From assembly GCA_963575745.1 (NCBI GenBank), contig CAUYUJ010000337.1, positions 363,730-425,729 on the forward strand: DNA of 62,000 nt, read 5' to 3'. The DNA comes from Prorocentrum cordatum. Lineage: Eukaryota; Sar; Dinophyceae; Prorocentrales; Prorocentraceae. The notes below the pieces were generated by a model. It was not told the origin of the DNA. It did not search any database and saw only the letters and a list, made by a program, of their open reading frames with translations. Position 1 is the stretch's first letter. Every line of letters begins with the position of its first letter. Below, in pieces: positions 21,159 through 30,280 of this stretch. A program made the position numbers and the translations under genes.

Positions 21159-21701
21159 CTTTCCATGTTGATGATGTTATTCTGGGGCAACTGGAATGCA
21201 TGGAACTCCGAGATCTTCGCAGAGAGCGTCGAACTCCAGAAGAAAGGCCGCATCTTGGTCAATCTGAAACCGCTGTGGGGTCAATAGTGCCCGCTGTCAG
21301 CCTTCCACGAAAGCCGTCTTGGCGTGACTTGAAGTGGGACTTGGCTTGCGGTTGCCACCGCTGATCATCCGTTGTATGGCGGTGTAATCGGTGGCCAGGT
21401 CCAGCATTAGCAGGTAGGCGTGCATGTGGCCGTTCAGGTCAGGCACGTAGGCGATGTCCATACCAAGACATTGGTTGAACTTGGTCCACTTCGGTAGGCT
21501 TGCGATGGGATGCGCTGGCGGTCGTTGCTGAGAGTCGCACAGCTCACACTTGAATAGCTTTCCCGCTGAAGCCGCCGCCGGCGATCCACCACCTGCTTGG
21601 ATATGTCGTGCCAAGTCTTCGCCTCGAAGTGCATGTGAAAACTGAACGTGTAGCTTCTTGATTGCCGCCTTGAGTGCTGCTGGTACTTGCTGCCATTGTT
21701 G
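21159..21701 (-). pseudogene. pol: E1 pol: integrase N-terminal zinc domain and catalytic core, after in-frame TAG
   Basis: The frame of the gag-PR-MT ORF continues past a TAG (21,702-21,704) as QQWQQVPAALKAAIKKLH, so the stop is a single-codon lesion or a readthrough site. Then the HHCC zinc finger (HVQFSH ... CELCDSQQRPP), the core with LGMDIAYVPDLNGH (first catalytic Asp) and LDLATDYTA. The frame stops at 21,297; a neighbouring frame carries QIDQDAAFLLEFDALC (second Asp) and PCIPVAPE before the next stop at about 21,159. Integrase inserts the cDNA into the genome. Confidence 0.88.
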
Positions 21702-24489
21702 CTAGGTCTCCGCGTCTGAGCCCATGATGAGCCATGAGCTCGACGTGAAGCCTGTAGCGGGGCATGCGTCAGTGGCGTCGGGAACTCCCAGGATGATCTT
21801 TCCACCCAGAAGCTTCTCCAACTCGTATTGTTGCTTCGTGCCCTCGAAGATCCTTTCTGCCAGGTCCGGGGTCCAGACTGCAAAATCACGTGACTTGCCG
21901 CCTCGGCCTCGAACTTCACCATGTCCGTGATCTCCGGCACACCGAACTTCCAATGCGTATGCCAATGCCACTGCTGTCGTCACAAACCTCGTTGGCTTCT
22001 GAAGCAACTCTCCACGATCATCTCGTAGGTCGAAGACACACTGGTCACACCGAACCCAGATCAGCTCCGGTGGGAGCTCGTCCTTGATGATGTTCCACAC
22101 CTGAGAACACAAAGGGTTCTCCAGTAAAACATGTCTGCCATGTGTCAGTCTATGCTTGACGATATGTAAAGCAAATCGTACATGTGCCAGTGCCTTCGTG
22201 CGGCGCCTGCGCCGTTCCTTCTCTGAATAGAAATTGTTGGTAGGCGAGAGGCCGTCACACGGAAACGGCACGATCGTGAGGTACGGACCCTCATCCTCGA
22301 TCTCCCGCATCGTAGCTGCTTGAACACTTGGCAGTAGCAAGTCGTCGCCAGTGGTGCGTGGGTCCTTGCATTGGCCAGTCCTGAGTCCACAGCTGCCTGC
22401 GAGCTTCGTGACGTTGCACTCTCCGCAGTATATCTCCTTCACTACCGTCCCAGGAACAAACAATCGATGTTGATCCTTGCGTAGTATATTCCAGGTCGCA
22501 AGCTGTTCCAATGCGTTGACCGCGATCCAGACGTCCACCTGCTTCTTCCAGGACTTGGTCATGATACCGGTGTCATTCACCGCAGTCGTGATCTTCTCGA
22601 TGGCCACTGTCATACATTGTAACTCGCCCTCCTTCTCGACCGTCCATACATCCAGCGCCTTTGTGCTGATCGTCGGTGCCTCGAGCTGCGTCGGTTCCTT
22701 TGGAAAGTCGGTGATGTTAATCATCAGGTGGTTCTTCCGCGAGCGCGTGATCTTCACGGGCTGCTCGGATATCTTCTTGAATATCACCTGGCTGCTCTTG
22801 ACCTTGATGACTGCATCTTGGGCGTCCATCTGGTCCAAGCTCATGAGCATAGGAGCATCTGAGTTTGGTAGTCTCTCGAAATTGAGCGTGACATCCCTTC
22901 CTTGGATGCCGCTTGGTACTGCTTGAGTACTCTCGGCCTTGATGGGGGCCGAGGTGTTGATACCCTTGAAGATGGTCTGCGTCGGCATCTGTATGTCCGC
23001 CAGCTCGAACTTCTCAAGATGGCTGTCGATCGCTCGATCTCCACCGCATGGTGCCAAGGCTGCCGTGTCTAGGACAATGTACCCGGGAGGTACCACTTGG
23101 TCTGCTGCCATCGTGTCTATCATCTCGTCGTTGACCTGAGTGATCGGGTTGATCGCATCGTCGATGCGGTTGTGCGTCGGCTCGATCATGTAGACCTCGG
23201 TGGGTCTGGTGACTCCTGTCGCCAGCATGGCCGCTGCCAGGCCGGTGCGTGCCAGAAAACCTCCAGCGCGTCCGCCACCTTTGCCTCGTCCTCGAGCTTT
23301 GCCTCCGGTGGTGGACTTCTTGGTCTTGCTGCACTCCGGGTCTCCAGCCCAGTGTCCAGCTTCGCCGCGCGCTCCGCACTTGCCTGCTTTCTGGAAGGCC
23401 CCCAGCTTGTCCTGGAGATCCTTCGATCCGAAGCTGATCTCCCCGTCGAAGTCAATGTATGTTTTGCCCTGCCGAAATCCACGATTCGTCTTGCCGTCCT
23501 TCATGAATTGGCGCTGCCGAGTGTAGTTTGAGCCCGTTGAACCTGAGTTGCCCTTACCACGTCCGCGGCCTTTGGCCGCGACAGCTCCACCAAGCCTTTG
23601 AGCCTCAAACGCGAACACCTGCACCTCCTCTTCACTGAGGTCGTTGACGTCCACGATGGCCATGGCCTGCTCGAGCTCCTCCACTTCGGCGGACAAGGCC
23701 TCCATCTCTTCTCCGTCCTCGTCTCCACCACTGTCTTCTCCATCCTCCGGTTCGTCCTCGTTCCCGTCGTCCTCGTCGAGGTCCGCTGTAAAGGCTGAGT
23801 TCCACCTGAACTTGCGTCCTCCATGCTGTCGCCCACCTGGCTGTCGTCGCTGAGCGTCGAAGCCGTCGAGTTGTATCTCCAATGCCTCGCATATCGCATC
23901 CCAATCGTATTCGTTCTGTGCCTGGCCCAGGAATGTTTTGTGCTGTGCCTCTGTGATGCCACACATGTCTAGTGAGAAAAATGTTCGCAAGTCTTCCGAA
24001 ACCTGCGTGCTGCCGCCTGTGAGGTCCTTCAGCTTCTCGTATGAGTCTCTCCTTCGCTGGATAAAATCCTTTATCGGTTCGTTGGGCCGCCGATGACCGC
24101 GCCTGAAGAAATCTAGGAACGCCTTGTGCTTCTGTAGTGGGGCCACCTTCTCGCAATGTGCCCGCGCGCATTTGATCAAAACGTCGAGTGCCTCCTCGAT
24201 TGCCTTTTCCTTCTCGTCTGCCGTGTTGCCCTTCTTGAACAACCTCGTGAAAGCCGAAACTGATATCTTCTCATCCTTGTGGCTCAGCGTCCACGCTCTG
24301 TCTGTGAGGCCGTTCTTGACCTTTGCAATGAAACATTTCTTCTCCTCTGCTGTCTCTGCGCCCAGAAAACCAAGCCGTACTCTTTCATTCCCATTATTAT
24401 GCTGAAGCTGCGTCTCCATCATAACAGGGTATGCCGTCTTTGTCTAGCCAAACATGTGCACTCTTCCGTCTATCTTGTACCTGCGCCAT
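21702..24489 (-). CDS. gag: E1 gag-protease-methyltransferase-like polyprotein
   Basis: 906-aa frame from 24,422. By comparison with E2 the true start is 24,489 (MAQVQDRRKSAH...), with a frameshift near 24,400-24,420. Residues 1-~330: gag helices (AWTLSHKDEK, PLQKHKAFLDFF), then acidic and Gly/Arg-rich linkers. About 345-361: zinc knuckle KCGARGEAGHWAGDPEC, in which the second Cys is Arg. About 446: protease VLDTAALAPCGG (catalytic Asp of DTA). About 661-812: methyltransferase-like block, with EIYCGECNVT (motif I), VPFPCDGLS (PC catalytic loop), VLLENP (ENV-like), WVRCDQC and KPTRFVTT. About 820-850: CAGDHGH...AVWTP. The extra domain between PR and IN is not part of standard copia. Ends at TAG. 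Confidence 0.88.
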
Positions 24490-24514
24490 GGTGTCGAAAT
24501 CAGCTGGGTCTTTG

Positions 24515-24660
24515 AACTCTGTGAAGAACTCCGTGAGGTCTTTGAGCTCTGTGAGGTCTGTGAGGTCTGGAAACTCTTCGAGGTCCGACTCTGTGAGGTC
24601 TGGGAACTCTGTGAGGTCAGCCGCTGTGAGGTCTGTGAACTCTGTGAGGTCGGTGATCGA
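24515..24660 (-). repeat. 9/18-bp tandem repeat in E1 leader
   Basis: CTCTGTGAGGT-like units repeat about a dozen times on the plus strand. On the minus strand they are open and encode a DLTEF/PDLTE-type acidic repeat in the frame entering the gag Met at 24,489. It may be a coded N-terminal gag extension or only leader. E2 has no such repeat in its leader. Confidence 0.8.
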
Positions 24661-24769
24661 GAACGGGTTCTCGAAGGCGAGTGGTTGCCCGAACTTCGCG
24701 GAACAGGTCTTGATATGCAATGGCATTATGAAGCTGCACCACTGGAATAGCATAGGCCGTCTCGAAACG

Positions 24770-24787
24770 CACAACTCCGCACTACCA
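24770..24787 (-). promoter_or_regulatory. E1 primer-binding site (putative)
   Basis: One base inside the 5' LTR the minus strand reads TGGTAGTGCGGAG. E2 has TGGTAGCGCGAGC at the same position and spacing. TGG at the start pairs with a tRNA 3' CCA. The rest does not equal the usual TGGTATCAGAGC initiator-Met site, so the tRNA is not identified. Confidence 0.65.
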
Positions 24788-24788
24788 G

Positions 24789-25117
24789 TGTCAATGATAG
24801 TGATTATGAGCCTCTTTTCCTCGAGCTGTAAGATACGCTCGGTCGATTAATATGAAATTGTGCTGGTCGCACCACACACACAGCTGATGAAATCAGGGAA
24901 ACCCCAATCAAAGACTGGAACACATCTGATAACGTGTTATCGCTGTCTGGCTCAACAAGGGGATCCGTTGATATCGTTTGAGAAGCAAACGGCCAGGGAA
25001 ACACAACATGGCATATCATGCAGCATAAAACTCCTCAAGCCCCTTGACAAGGGCGTTCAACTCAATAGCTGCTTATCTACTGCGTTTCGGGCTGCCCCTG
25101 GAACTCTCATCTTCGCA
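24789..25117 (-). repeat. E1 5' LTR
   Basis: Pairs with 16,755-17,088. Outer end TGCGAAGATGAG (minus strand) abuts satellite sequence CTCCCTATG; inner end ACATTGACA-like (TCATTGACA here) is followed by C and the primer site. Should contain the promoter; no TATA-like box can be assigned with confidence. Confidence 0.92.
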
Positions 25118-25326
25118 CATAGGGAGCTGCACCGAAGGCCCCAGTGGCGGTGTCCACATGCGTCCGCGCCAACAATTTCGGCGCACCCCTCACAAGTTTC
25201 GTGGCCCCATAGGAGCTCCATCGAAGCCGGTGCACAATGCGGTACTCGCAACTGCACATGGTTGGGTCCTTCGCCAGGCTAATTTTTCTCGGTGTGAAGG
25301 AAAGGGTAATTCTGATGGCTGCAATG
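25118..25326 (-). repeat. Remaining satellite units and conserved left flank of S copy A
   Basis: Continues the array broken by E1: TAGGGAGCTGCACCGAAGG onward, about 1.5 units to 25,235. Then GTACCGCA-type sequence and CCTGGCGAAGGACCCAACC (minus strand, 25,257-25,280), shared with 57,360-57,400. Similarity to the other copy may reach 25,326 (CATCAG). After that the sequence returns to O. Confidence 0.8.
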
Positions 25327-26618
25327 GCATACGGGGCACGCTATGTCGCGAAGCGGCGGCCGCCGGACTCGAAGTCAGGCTGTCCCCGTGAAACATTACG
25401 GGTTTGGGGAGTGTTAGGTCCTCTCCAACTGTGTCGGGAGGAACCCCATCTCGCAGGATTGCCCCACCATACCACGTCTGCTTCCACCATACTTCTTCAT
25501 CATCGGAGGTGCCCTGGCCACTCCCAGAGCCTGTATCCGTGGAGAGTTCGTCTGCCGGTCCCGCTGGGTGCAGGAGGGCGCGCCAATCCACTTCGGTTTC
25601 ATCTGGCACAATCGCATATCCCTTCGTTCTTCTTCGGATTCCAGCGCCCAGATGAACGTTGCCTTCTGGATGCTCGGTGCCTTTGTTACCGTGTTTCGCG
25701 TCCTGGACGTCGACTGCGTCGATTCCATGTCGCGGAGCTGGGCGCTGCAAGGTCCCGGGCCCTCAACCCAGAAGAAGCTTCATTTCTCAAATCGAAGCTG
25801 GTCCACTCCTTTCCTCCGTTCAGCATGGCTCATGTTGAACGATCGGCTTGGGTGAATTCCTGGGTTGGTGGAACTAGGTAATTTCTTAAGCCTTTGTGCG
25901 CCACATCGTGGGCCCGGGTCAGTGGCGCAGACTCTCGTGACAGGTGCGTAGTCAGGATCGTAATGCAACGCGACTCTAATGCTGCAGGTCTTCCGTCTGC
26001 CATTAAGGGCAAGTGTTCAATGAGTCCATCCTTGCCGAAACCTTCAACTACGCGTCGTACTTCGTAATATTCCATGGTGTCTACGTCCTGTGTGGTTCGG
26101 GCGAGGAGTTGCCCTGGCCCAGGCACTCTCGACCGTGGCTGTGCCATCGAGAAATTAGACTGGCGATCCAACCTATATTCAATGTGAGCGAGGCCGAACT
26201 TTTGTTTCGCATCATCATATGGTCTCGAGTCTCGCTGGGGATCCCGGCCGTCAGGTACCACCGGCGCGTCATCCACAATGACTCCCCCCGGACCATCGTC
26301 ATCGGAGTCATCGTCATCCTTTGGCGGTGATGCGGCCTCGCCTCGTGCTGGAGGCGGCGGCGTCGGTGCGCCTGGATCCCTGTCACCGGACGACTGTGTC
26401 GCCTGTGACCCTAATCGGGCCCCCTGACCAACTGGGCCGTCAAAGGAAACCGCCCGGGGGAATAACGACGTTCTTGACCTTCGCCTGCGCTATCTCATAT
26501 GCTTCACGAAAAGGGAACTCAGGTTCTTGGTCTGGCGCAGTGCAGTCCAAACTATTGCTGTAGACATGACTTTTCGGTGATCGAGCGCTTGCCTGCTGGC
26601 GTCCGCCCAGTTTCCATG
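25327..26618 (-). pseudogene. O pol: linker between integrase and RT, decayed
   Basis: Frames at 25,190-25,750, 25,414-25,728, 25,830-26,276 and 26,081-26,386. Features expected of this linker in copia elements are acidic runs (DDDSDD-like around 26,290-26,310, SDDEEVWW near 25,500), and segments YYEVRRVVEGFGKDGL and HGDSLTSS. No catalytic domain. Hairpin at 26,127-26,152. The S insertion interrupts it, and it resumes at 15,392. Confidence 0.55.
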
Positions 26619-27137
26619 TTAAGATCGCCAAGTGGTCATTGGTGTCACGTAGCCTTCTGGTCCTACCATGCCCCCCGCTGCATTGGCAAATCCGAAGTAC
26701 ATATCCGCCCCGCCTGTTTTGGCAATCCGAAATCGAGACTCAGGAGGAGGCATGAATCGAACAAGAGAGCCAAATAAGAGAAGAGGTACCGCAAACTCGC
26801 GTCCGAATCTGCGCCTCCATGACGGTGCACTTTCATCAGGGATCCTTGCGTCATAGCAAAGACACAAGTATCGGGCAACATATGTCCGAAAAGGTGGGGG
26901 GGGGCCGGCCTGCATTAACAGTGCTCGAGCCCCCATCTGAACAATTCCGTTGGATCGATCAACGACGGCCATAAGCTTCTTGTTGCCGCGGATGGTCGGG
27001 CCATGTGTAATCTTTAATCCGATGCACGCATGTGCAATATCTCCCGCACCGTCAGTATAACAAGATTCTAACTTTTCTCCTGGGGCTCTGAGGTTAATCA
27101 AAGAGTTGCATGCGTGAGTCGCAGATTTGTCGTGCAC
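26619..27137 (-). CDS. pol: O pol: integrase core second half
   Basis: 172 aa. SCYTDGAGDIAHAC aligns with the second catalytic Asp (xxTDNGxE), and GARALLMQAGPPPPFRTYVA with the helix after the third acid (GTRxLLxQAGLPxxFW). SWRRRFGREFAVPLLLFGSLVRFMPP and GFANAAGGMVGPEGYV match the downstream copia segment (PFGxLVxFxPP, GIFxGY). Lys lies at the usual third-acid position (RGNKKLM). Upstream it is cut from the first half by the 27.37-28.25 kb array. Confidence 0.8.
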   Translation of the reverse strand: MHDKSATHACNSLINLRAPGEKLESCYTDGAGDIAHACIGLKITHGPTIRGNKKLMAVVDRSNGIVQMGARALLMQAGPPPPFRTYVARYLCLCYDARIPDESAPSWRRRFGREFAVPLLLFGSLVRFMPPPESRFRIAKTGGADMYFGFANAAGGMVGPEGYVTPMTTWRS

Positions 27138-27364
27138 GCCCTGTGCTGCCGTGAAATCCGCCGGCCCCCTTGCGGGGCCACCAGGCTGTAGGCCCGTGAT
27201 TCGCAGTTTCCTGTGCCAGTTGTAGCTTGTAGTTTCCAGTGTTACAATTCTGCTTCTTGCTGGTTACTGTAACTAGTTGATGGACCGCGCGAGGGGGGGG
27301 GAGGCCCAAGCAGGATTTTTTAGCGTCCCCTGGGCGCGTTGTCTGAATTGCTGGGGGGGCTCGA

Positions 27365-28252
27365 AATCGACACCCCTTATGCAGATTCGCGGGGTCAGGG
27401 TCCAAAAACACATGGGCTTTGCCACATTTCTGAAATTCTGTGCCACCCCTCACGCAGATCCACGGTGTCAGGGTTCAAAGACACATGGGATTTGCCACAT
27501 TTCTGAAATTCGGCGCCACCCCTCACGCAGATCCGCGGGGTCAGGGTCAAAAAACACATGGGATTTGCCACATGTCTGAAATTCTGTGCCACCCCTCACG
27601 CAGATCCGCGGGGTCAGGGTCCAAAAACATATGGGATTTGCAACATATCTGAATTCGGTGCCACCCCTCACGCAGATCCGCGGTGCCAGGGTCCGAAAAC
27701 ACATGGGCTTTGCCACAATTCAAAAAACGGTGCCACCCCTCGCGCAGATCCGCGGGGTCAGGGTCCAAAAACACATGGGCTTTGCCACATTTCTGAAATT
27801 CGGTGCCACCCCTCACGCAGATCCGCTGGGTCAGGGTCCAAAAACATGGGATTTGCCACATTTCTGATTCGGTGCCACCCCTCGCGCAGATCCGCTGGGT
27901 CAGGGTCCAAAAACACAAGGGATTTGACATATTTCTGAAATTCGGCGCCACCCCTTACGCAGATCCGCGGGGTCAGGGTCAAAAAACACATGGGCTTTGC
28001 CACATTTCTGAAATTCGGTGCCACCCCTCACGCAGATCCGCTGGGTCAGGGTCCAAAAACATGGGATTTGCCACATTTCTGATTCGGTGCCACCCCTCAC
28101 GCAGATCCGCTGGGTCAGGGTCCAAAAACACAAGGGATTTGACATATTTCTGAAATTCGGCGCCACCCCTTACGCAGATCCGCGGGGTCAGGGTCCAAAA
28201 ACACAGGGATTTGCCACATTTCTGAAATTCGGTGCCACCCTTCACGCACATC
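27365..28252. repeat. Tandem array of ~73-bp units inside the O integrase
   Basis: Twelve or so units containing CAGATCCGCGGGGTCAGGG, ACACATGGG(C/A)TTTGCC and ATTTCTGAAATTCGG. Starts near 27,379, 27,453, 27,525, 27,600, 27,673, 27,746, 27,818, 27,886, 27,959, 28,033, 28,101, 28,174. A three-unit block of about 215 bp (27,809-28,023) is nearly repeated at 28,024-28,238. Overlapping frames on both strands are artefacts of the period. It separates the two halves of an integrase core, so it was inserted or expanded within coding sequence. Confidence 0.95.
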
Positions 28253-28376
28253 CATCGCAAGGCGTGGTAACCCAAACTGCGAGAACTCCCTCAGCCCTTT
28301 AATCGCAAGGTGTGGTAACCAAGCCCGTAAACCATACACGTCTTACCAATCGCCAGGTGTGGTAACCCCTCTTGTG
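28253..28376. repeat. Three AAGGTGTGGTAACC repeats
   Basis: ATCGCAAGGCGTGGTAACCC, ATCGCAAGGTGTGGTAACC and ATCGCCAGGTGTGGTAACCC occur at about 40-60 bp spacing at the right edge of the tandem array. No other copies noticed. Possibly the remnant of a second unit type at the array border. Confidence 0.75.
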
Positions 28377-28790
28377 ATCAGTTGGTTTTGCTGATTGCGA
28401 ATCGGCTTCGCATGAAGTTTCGATACTGCTTCACGACAGCGCCAAGGCCTCATGACTTAGCTCTTCCATGGCCCATTCTCCGAGAGAGGGGGCCGGCGGC
28501 AGGGGGCGAAGCCCTTGCGGATATGTCGCCCAGTCGCGAAAAGTCACGCGCGCGGTCTCGTCGTGGAGCCCCCTGGCTAGGTCATCCATCGCAAGCCAGC
28601 GATCCATGGTGGTCAGGTGCCCGAACGTCGTGGGATTCGCGTACGGCCTCGGCACCCCCAGCCCTTTCTATTGCGCTTTCCTTTGTTGGCGCCGCATAGC
28701 TTTTGTCCAGTTACACACCGAGCAAAAAGGGTTCTTAGGAATGTGAATTCGCAAATGCGAGAGGGAGGCCGCGCTCTTTTTGAGTCGCCC
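28377..28790 (-). pseudogene. pol: O pol: integrase zinc finger and core first half
   Basis: Minus-strand reading near 28,740: PKNPFCSVCNWTKAMRRQQ, the CxxC half of the copia integrase zinc finger with its basic tail. Then, after a frame change, FGHLTTMDRWLAMDDL (first catalytic Asp of the core, usual form FGxxVTxDH) and TARVTFRDWATYPQGLRPLP. The ORF 28,431-28,655 covers the core part. The continuation lies beyond the tandem array at 27,137. Confidence 0.75.
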
Positions 28791-29705
28791 AGTCGCGGAG
28801 ACTGGCCTCCAACCTCAACGCCATCTGGGTCGATTTCGGGATGTGCGTCGATTTCAACGAGGCCACCTTCTCCCGAACCCTCATCTGCATCCGCGTTTTG
28901 ACCAAATGCGGCGGCCATCGCGCTGGAGCCCAGTCCACTATCCGTGTCGTAGGACAAAAACTCCAGAGACCCCAAACCAATGAGGGTTCTTAAACTTAGC
29001 CGCACAACCACCGGCTATGCCGTGGTATGACTTCGCACAACCAACGACTATGTCGTGATTTGGAGCAGATGGGGGCTTGACACAACTCATGACGCCTGCG
29101 GGTGTTTTGTTTCAGCCGCATTCACAAGCTGTCTGAGGCGAACAGTAGCTATAAGTGGTTGTATCCGTGGAGTCTATGGCGGGCGGAAATGAGCACTCGG
29201 CCGTTGTTGGCCTGCCATCGGCGTAGCCGTGGTTACAACTCATCTCATGCGTGTGCAAGTCTATCGTCACGCGACTCTGAATGCAGTGGGGCGGAGGACC
29301 TCCCGCAGATTCCACGTCGCCCAGAAATGTCTCGGCGCCTGACGCCACGCAACATCGCCGCTCGGGATTCGCAGGCTTTCTGGCGGCAGCCGCGCACATC
29401 CACTGACCCAGCGCCTCTCTGCCAGATAGTCAAGTATGGAATTTGCCCTCAACGATCAAGTCTACTTTGTGACCGCTGGGCAGAAGTAAGTAGGGTCGTT
29501 GGCCTGCTGGCCAAACGAAGCGAAGACCGTGATCCATGCACCGCTCTCCTACTGAGATCACCGACGGTGTCTCTGGCATGACCAATGCTTCAGAATTCCC
29601 ATCCCTGAAGTTGGGGCATGCGACGCAAGCTGAACCGAGGGCCCGAGAGGAGCCTCCAGCAGCATTCAGGATAATCGAATATACTAATCTTTTGATCATA
29701 CCCAT
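28791..29705 (-). pseudogene. O pol: segment between protease and integrase
   Basis: The frame 29,430-29,705 contains LVMPETPSVISVGERC, then FVWPAGQRPYLLLPSGHKVD, a segment that in dinoflagellate copia polyproteins follows the protease. It continues as ILDYLAERRW (29,267-29,452). 28,613-29,011 adds an acidic stretch before the zinc finger. The protease DTG/DSG motif itself was not found nearby. Two hairpins (29,008-29,025 and about 29,043-29,056). Confidence 0.6.
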
Positions 29706-30280
29706 TGCGCCTCAGATATCATAAACCTCTCCGCAATGAGGTTGCGGCCACAGACTGTGTCGGCCATGAATCTAAGCGCGCCGAGGTGCACGGATGACTT
29801 CTCCCTACACCCCGCAGCGGCTGGGCCACCATGGGCGGCCCCTTCATGCCCCGCAGATGCTAGCCACCGATGCCAAACTTCGTCGGCTAAATCAAATGCT
29901 CTGAGCCGTGCGTCCCTCAATGATGCTTTCCATTCCGTCTGCATCCGTCGATGTTCTCCCCTCGGGAATGCCCATCTGTCGCCCGCGCTCGAAGGCAGCT
30001 CTCTCGGGCTGTGGCGACGCGCCATCCTTCGAGTGATAGTCGCGAGTGGAAGGGGTGCAACTTGACGTTATGTCCGCGTCTAACCGTCTTCGCAAGTCTG
30101 GCGTAACTTGTTTTGCCTGGGGCTCACGACAAGAGGACGCGATGGTCTCCCTTGGAAGAGGATGCAAGTGAACGAGGATAGCGACGAGTTTCGTCAAGTT
30201 CTCCTTGCGTTCTCGTTGCGTTGGCGGGAGCAGCTTCCTCGGACAATTGGTTAATATTAAATGTCTATGCGTTGTTGGAG
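29706..30280 (-). other. O region where the protease is expected; nothing assignable
   Basis: Minus-strand frames of 109 and 130 aa overlap; neither shows an aspartic-protease motif. The Gln/Glu/His-rich segments resemble gag-protease linker. Confidence 0.35.

Larger units (their letters stand above)
16755..25117 (-). mobile_element. E1: Ty1/copia LTR retrotransposon inserted in the satellite
   Basis: An 8.4-kb element with 329- and 334-bp LTRs beginning TG and ending CA, flanked by CATA at 16,751-16,754 and 25,118-25,121 (TATG in element orientation), i.e. a 4-bp target duplication of the satellite unit (CCC-TATG-GGGCC). Order on the minus strand: 5' LTR, primer site, gag with zinc knuckle, PR, methyltransferase-like domain, IN, RT, RNase H, 3' LTR. 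Lesions are a frameshift at the gag start, one TAG before IN, and stops in IN. RT-RH is intact at 967 aa. LTR divergence by eye is of the order of several percent. Confidence 0.93.
15393..25326 (-). mobile_element. Composite satellite-bearing element S, copy A (inserted in O, itself interrupted by E1)
   Basis: Read on the minus strand: left flank with CCTGGCGAAGGACCCAACC (25,257-25,280), about 1.5 satellite units, E1, the long array (16,754-15,530), a purine-rich tract (15,530-15,445), then the conserved tail ending TTGGGAA. The left flank is shared with the copy at 57.33 kb and the tail with the copy at 0.97-1.07 kb. Both ends contain CCCAACCAT or its complement, a possible short terminal inverted repeat. 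No protein is encoded. It splits the O pol between the IN-RT linker halves. No target duplication identified. Confidence 0.65.

Noticed and set aside
27365-28252. CRISPR-like array
   Set aside because: Units are contiguous and similar over their full length, without unique spacers, and the context is eukaryotic transposon DNA.
27277-28302. Families of ~90-130 aa ORFs with Cys and His spaced like zinc fingers on both strands
   Set aside because: Produced by the ~73-bp tandem unit in every frame; the apparent Cys/His periodicity follows the DNA period.
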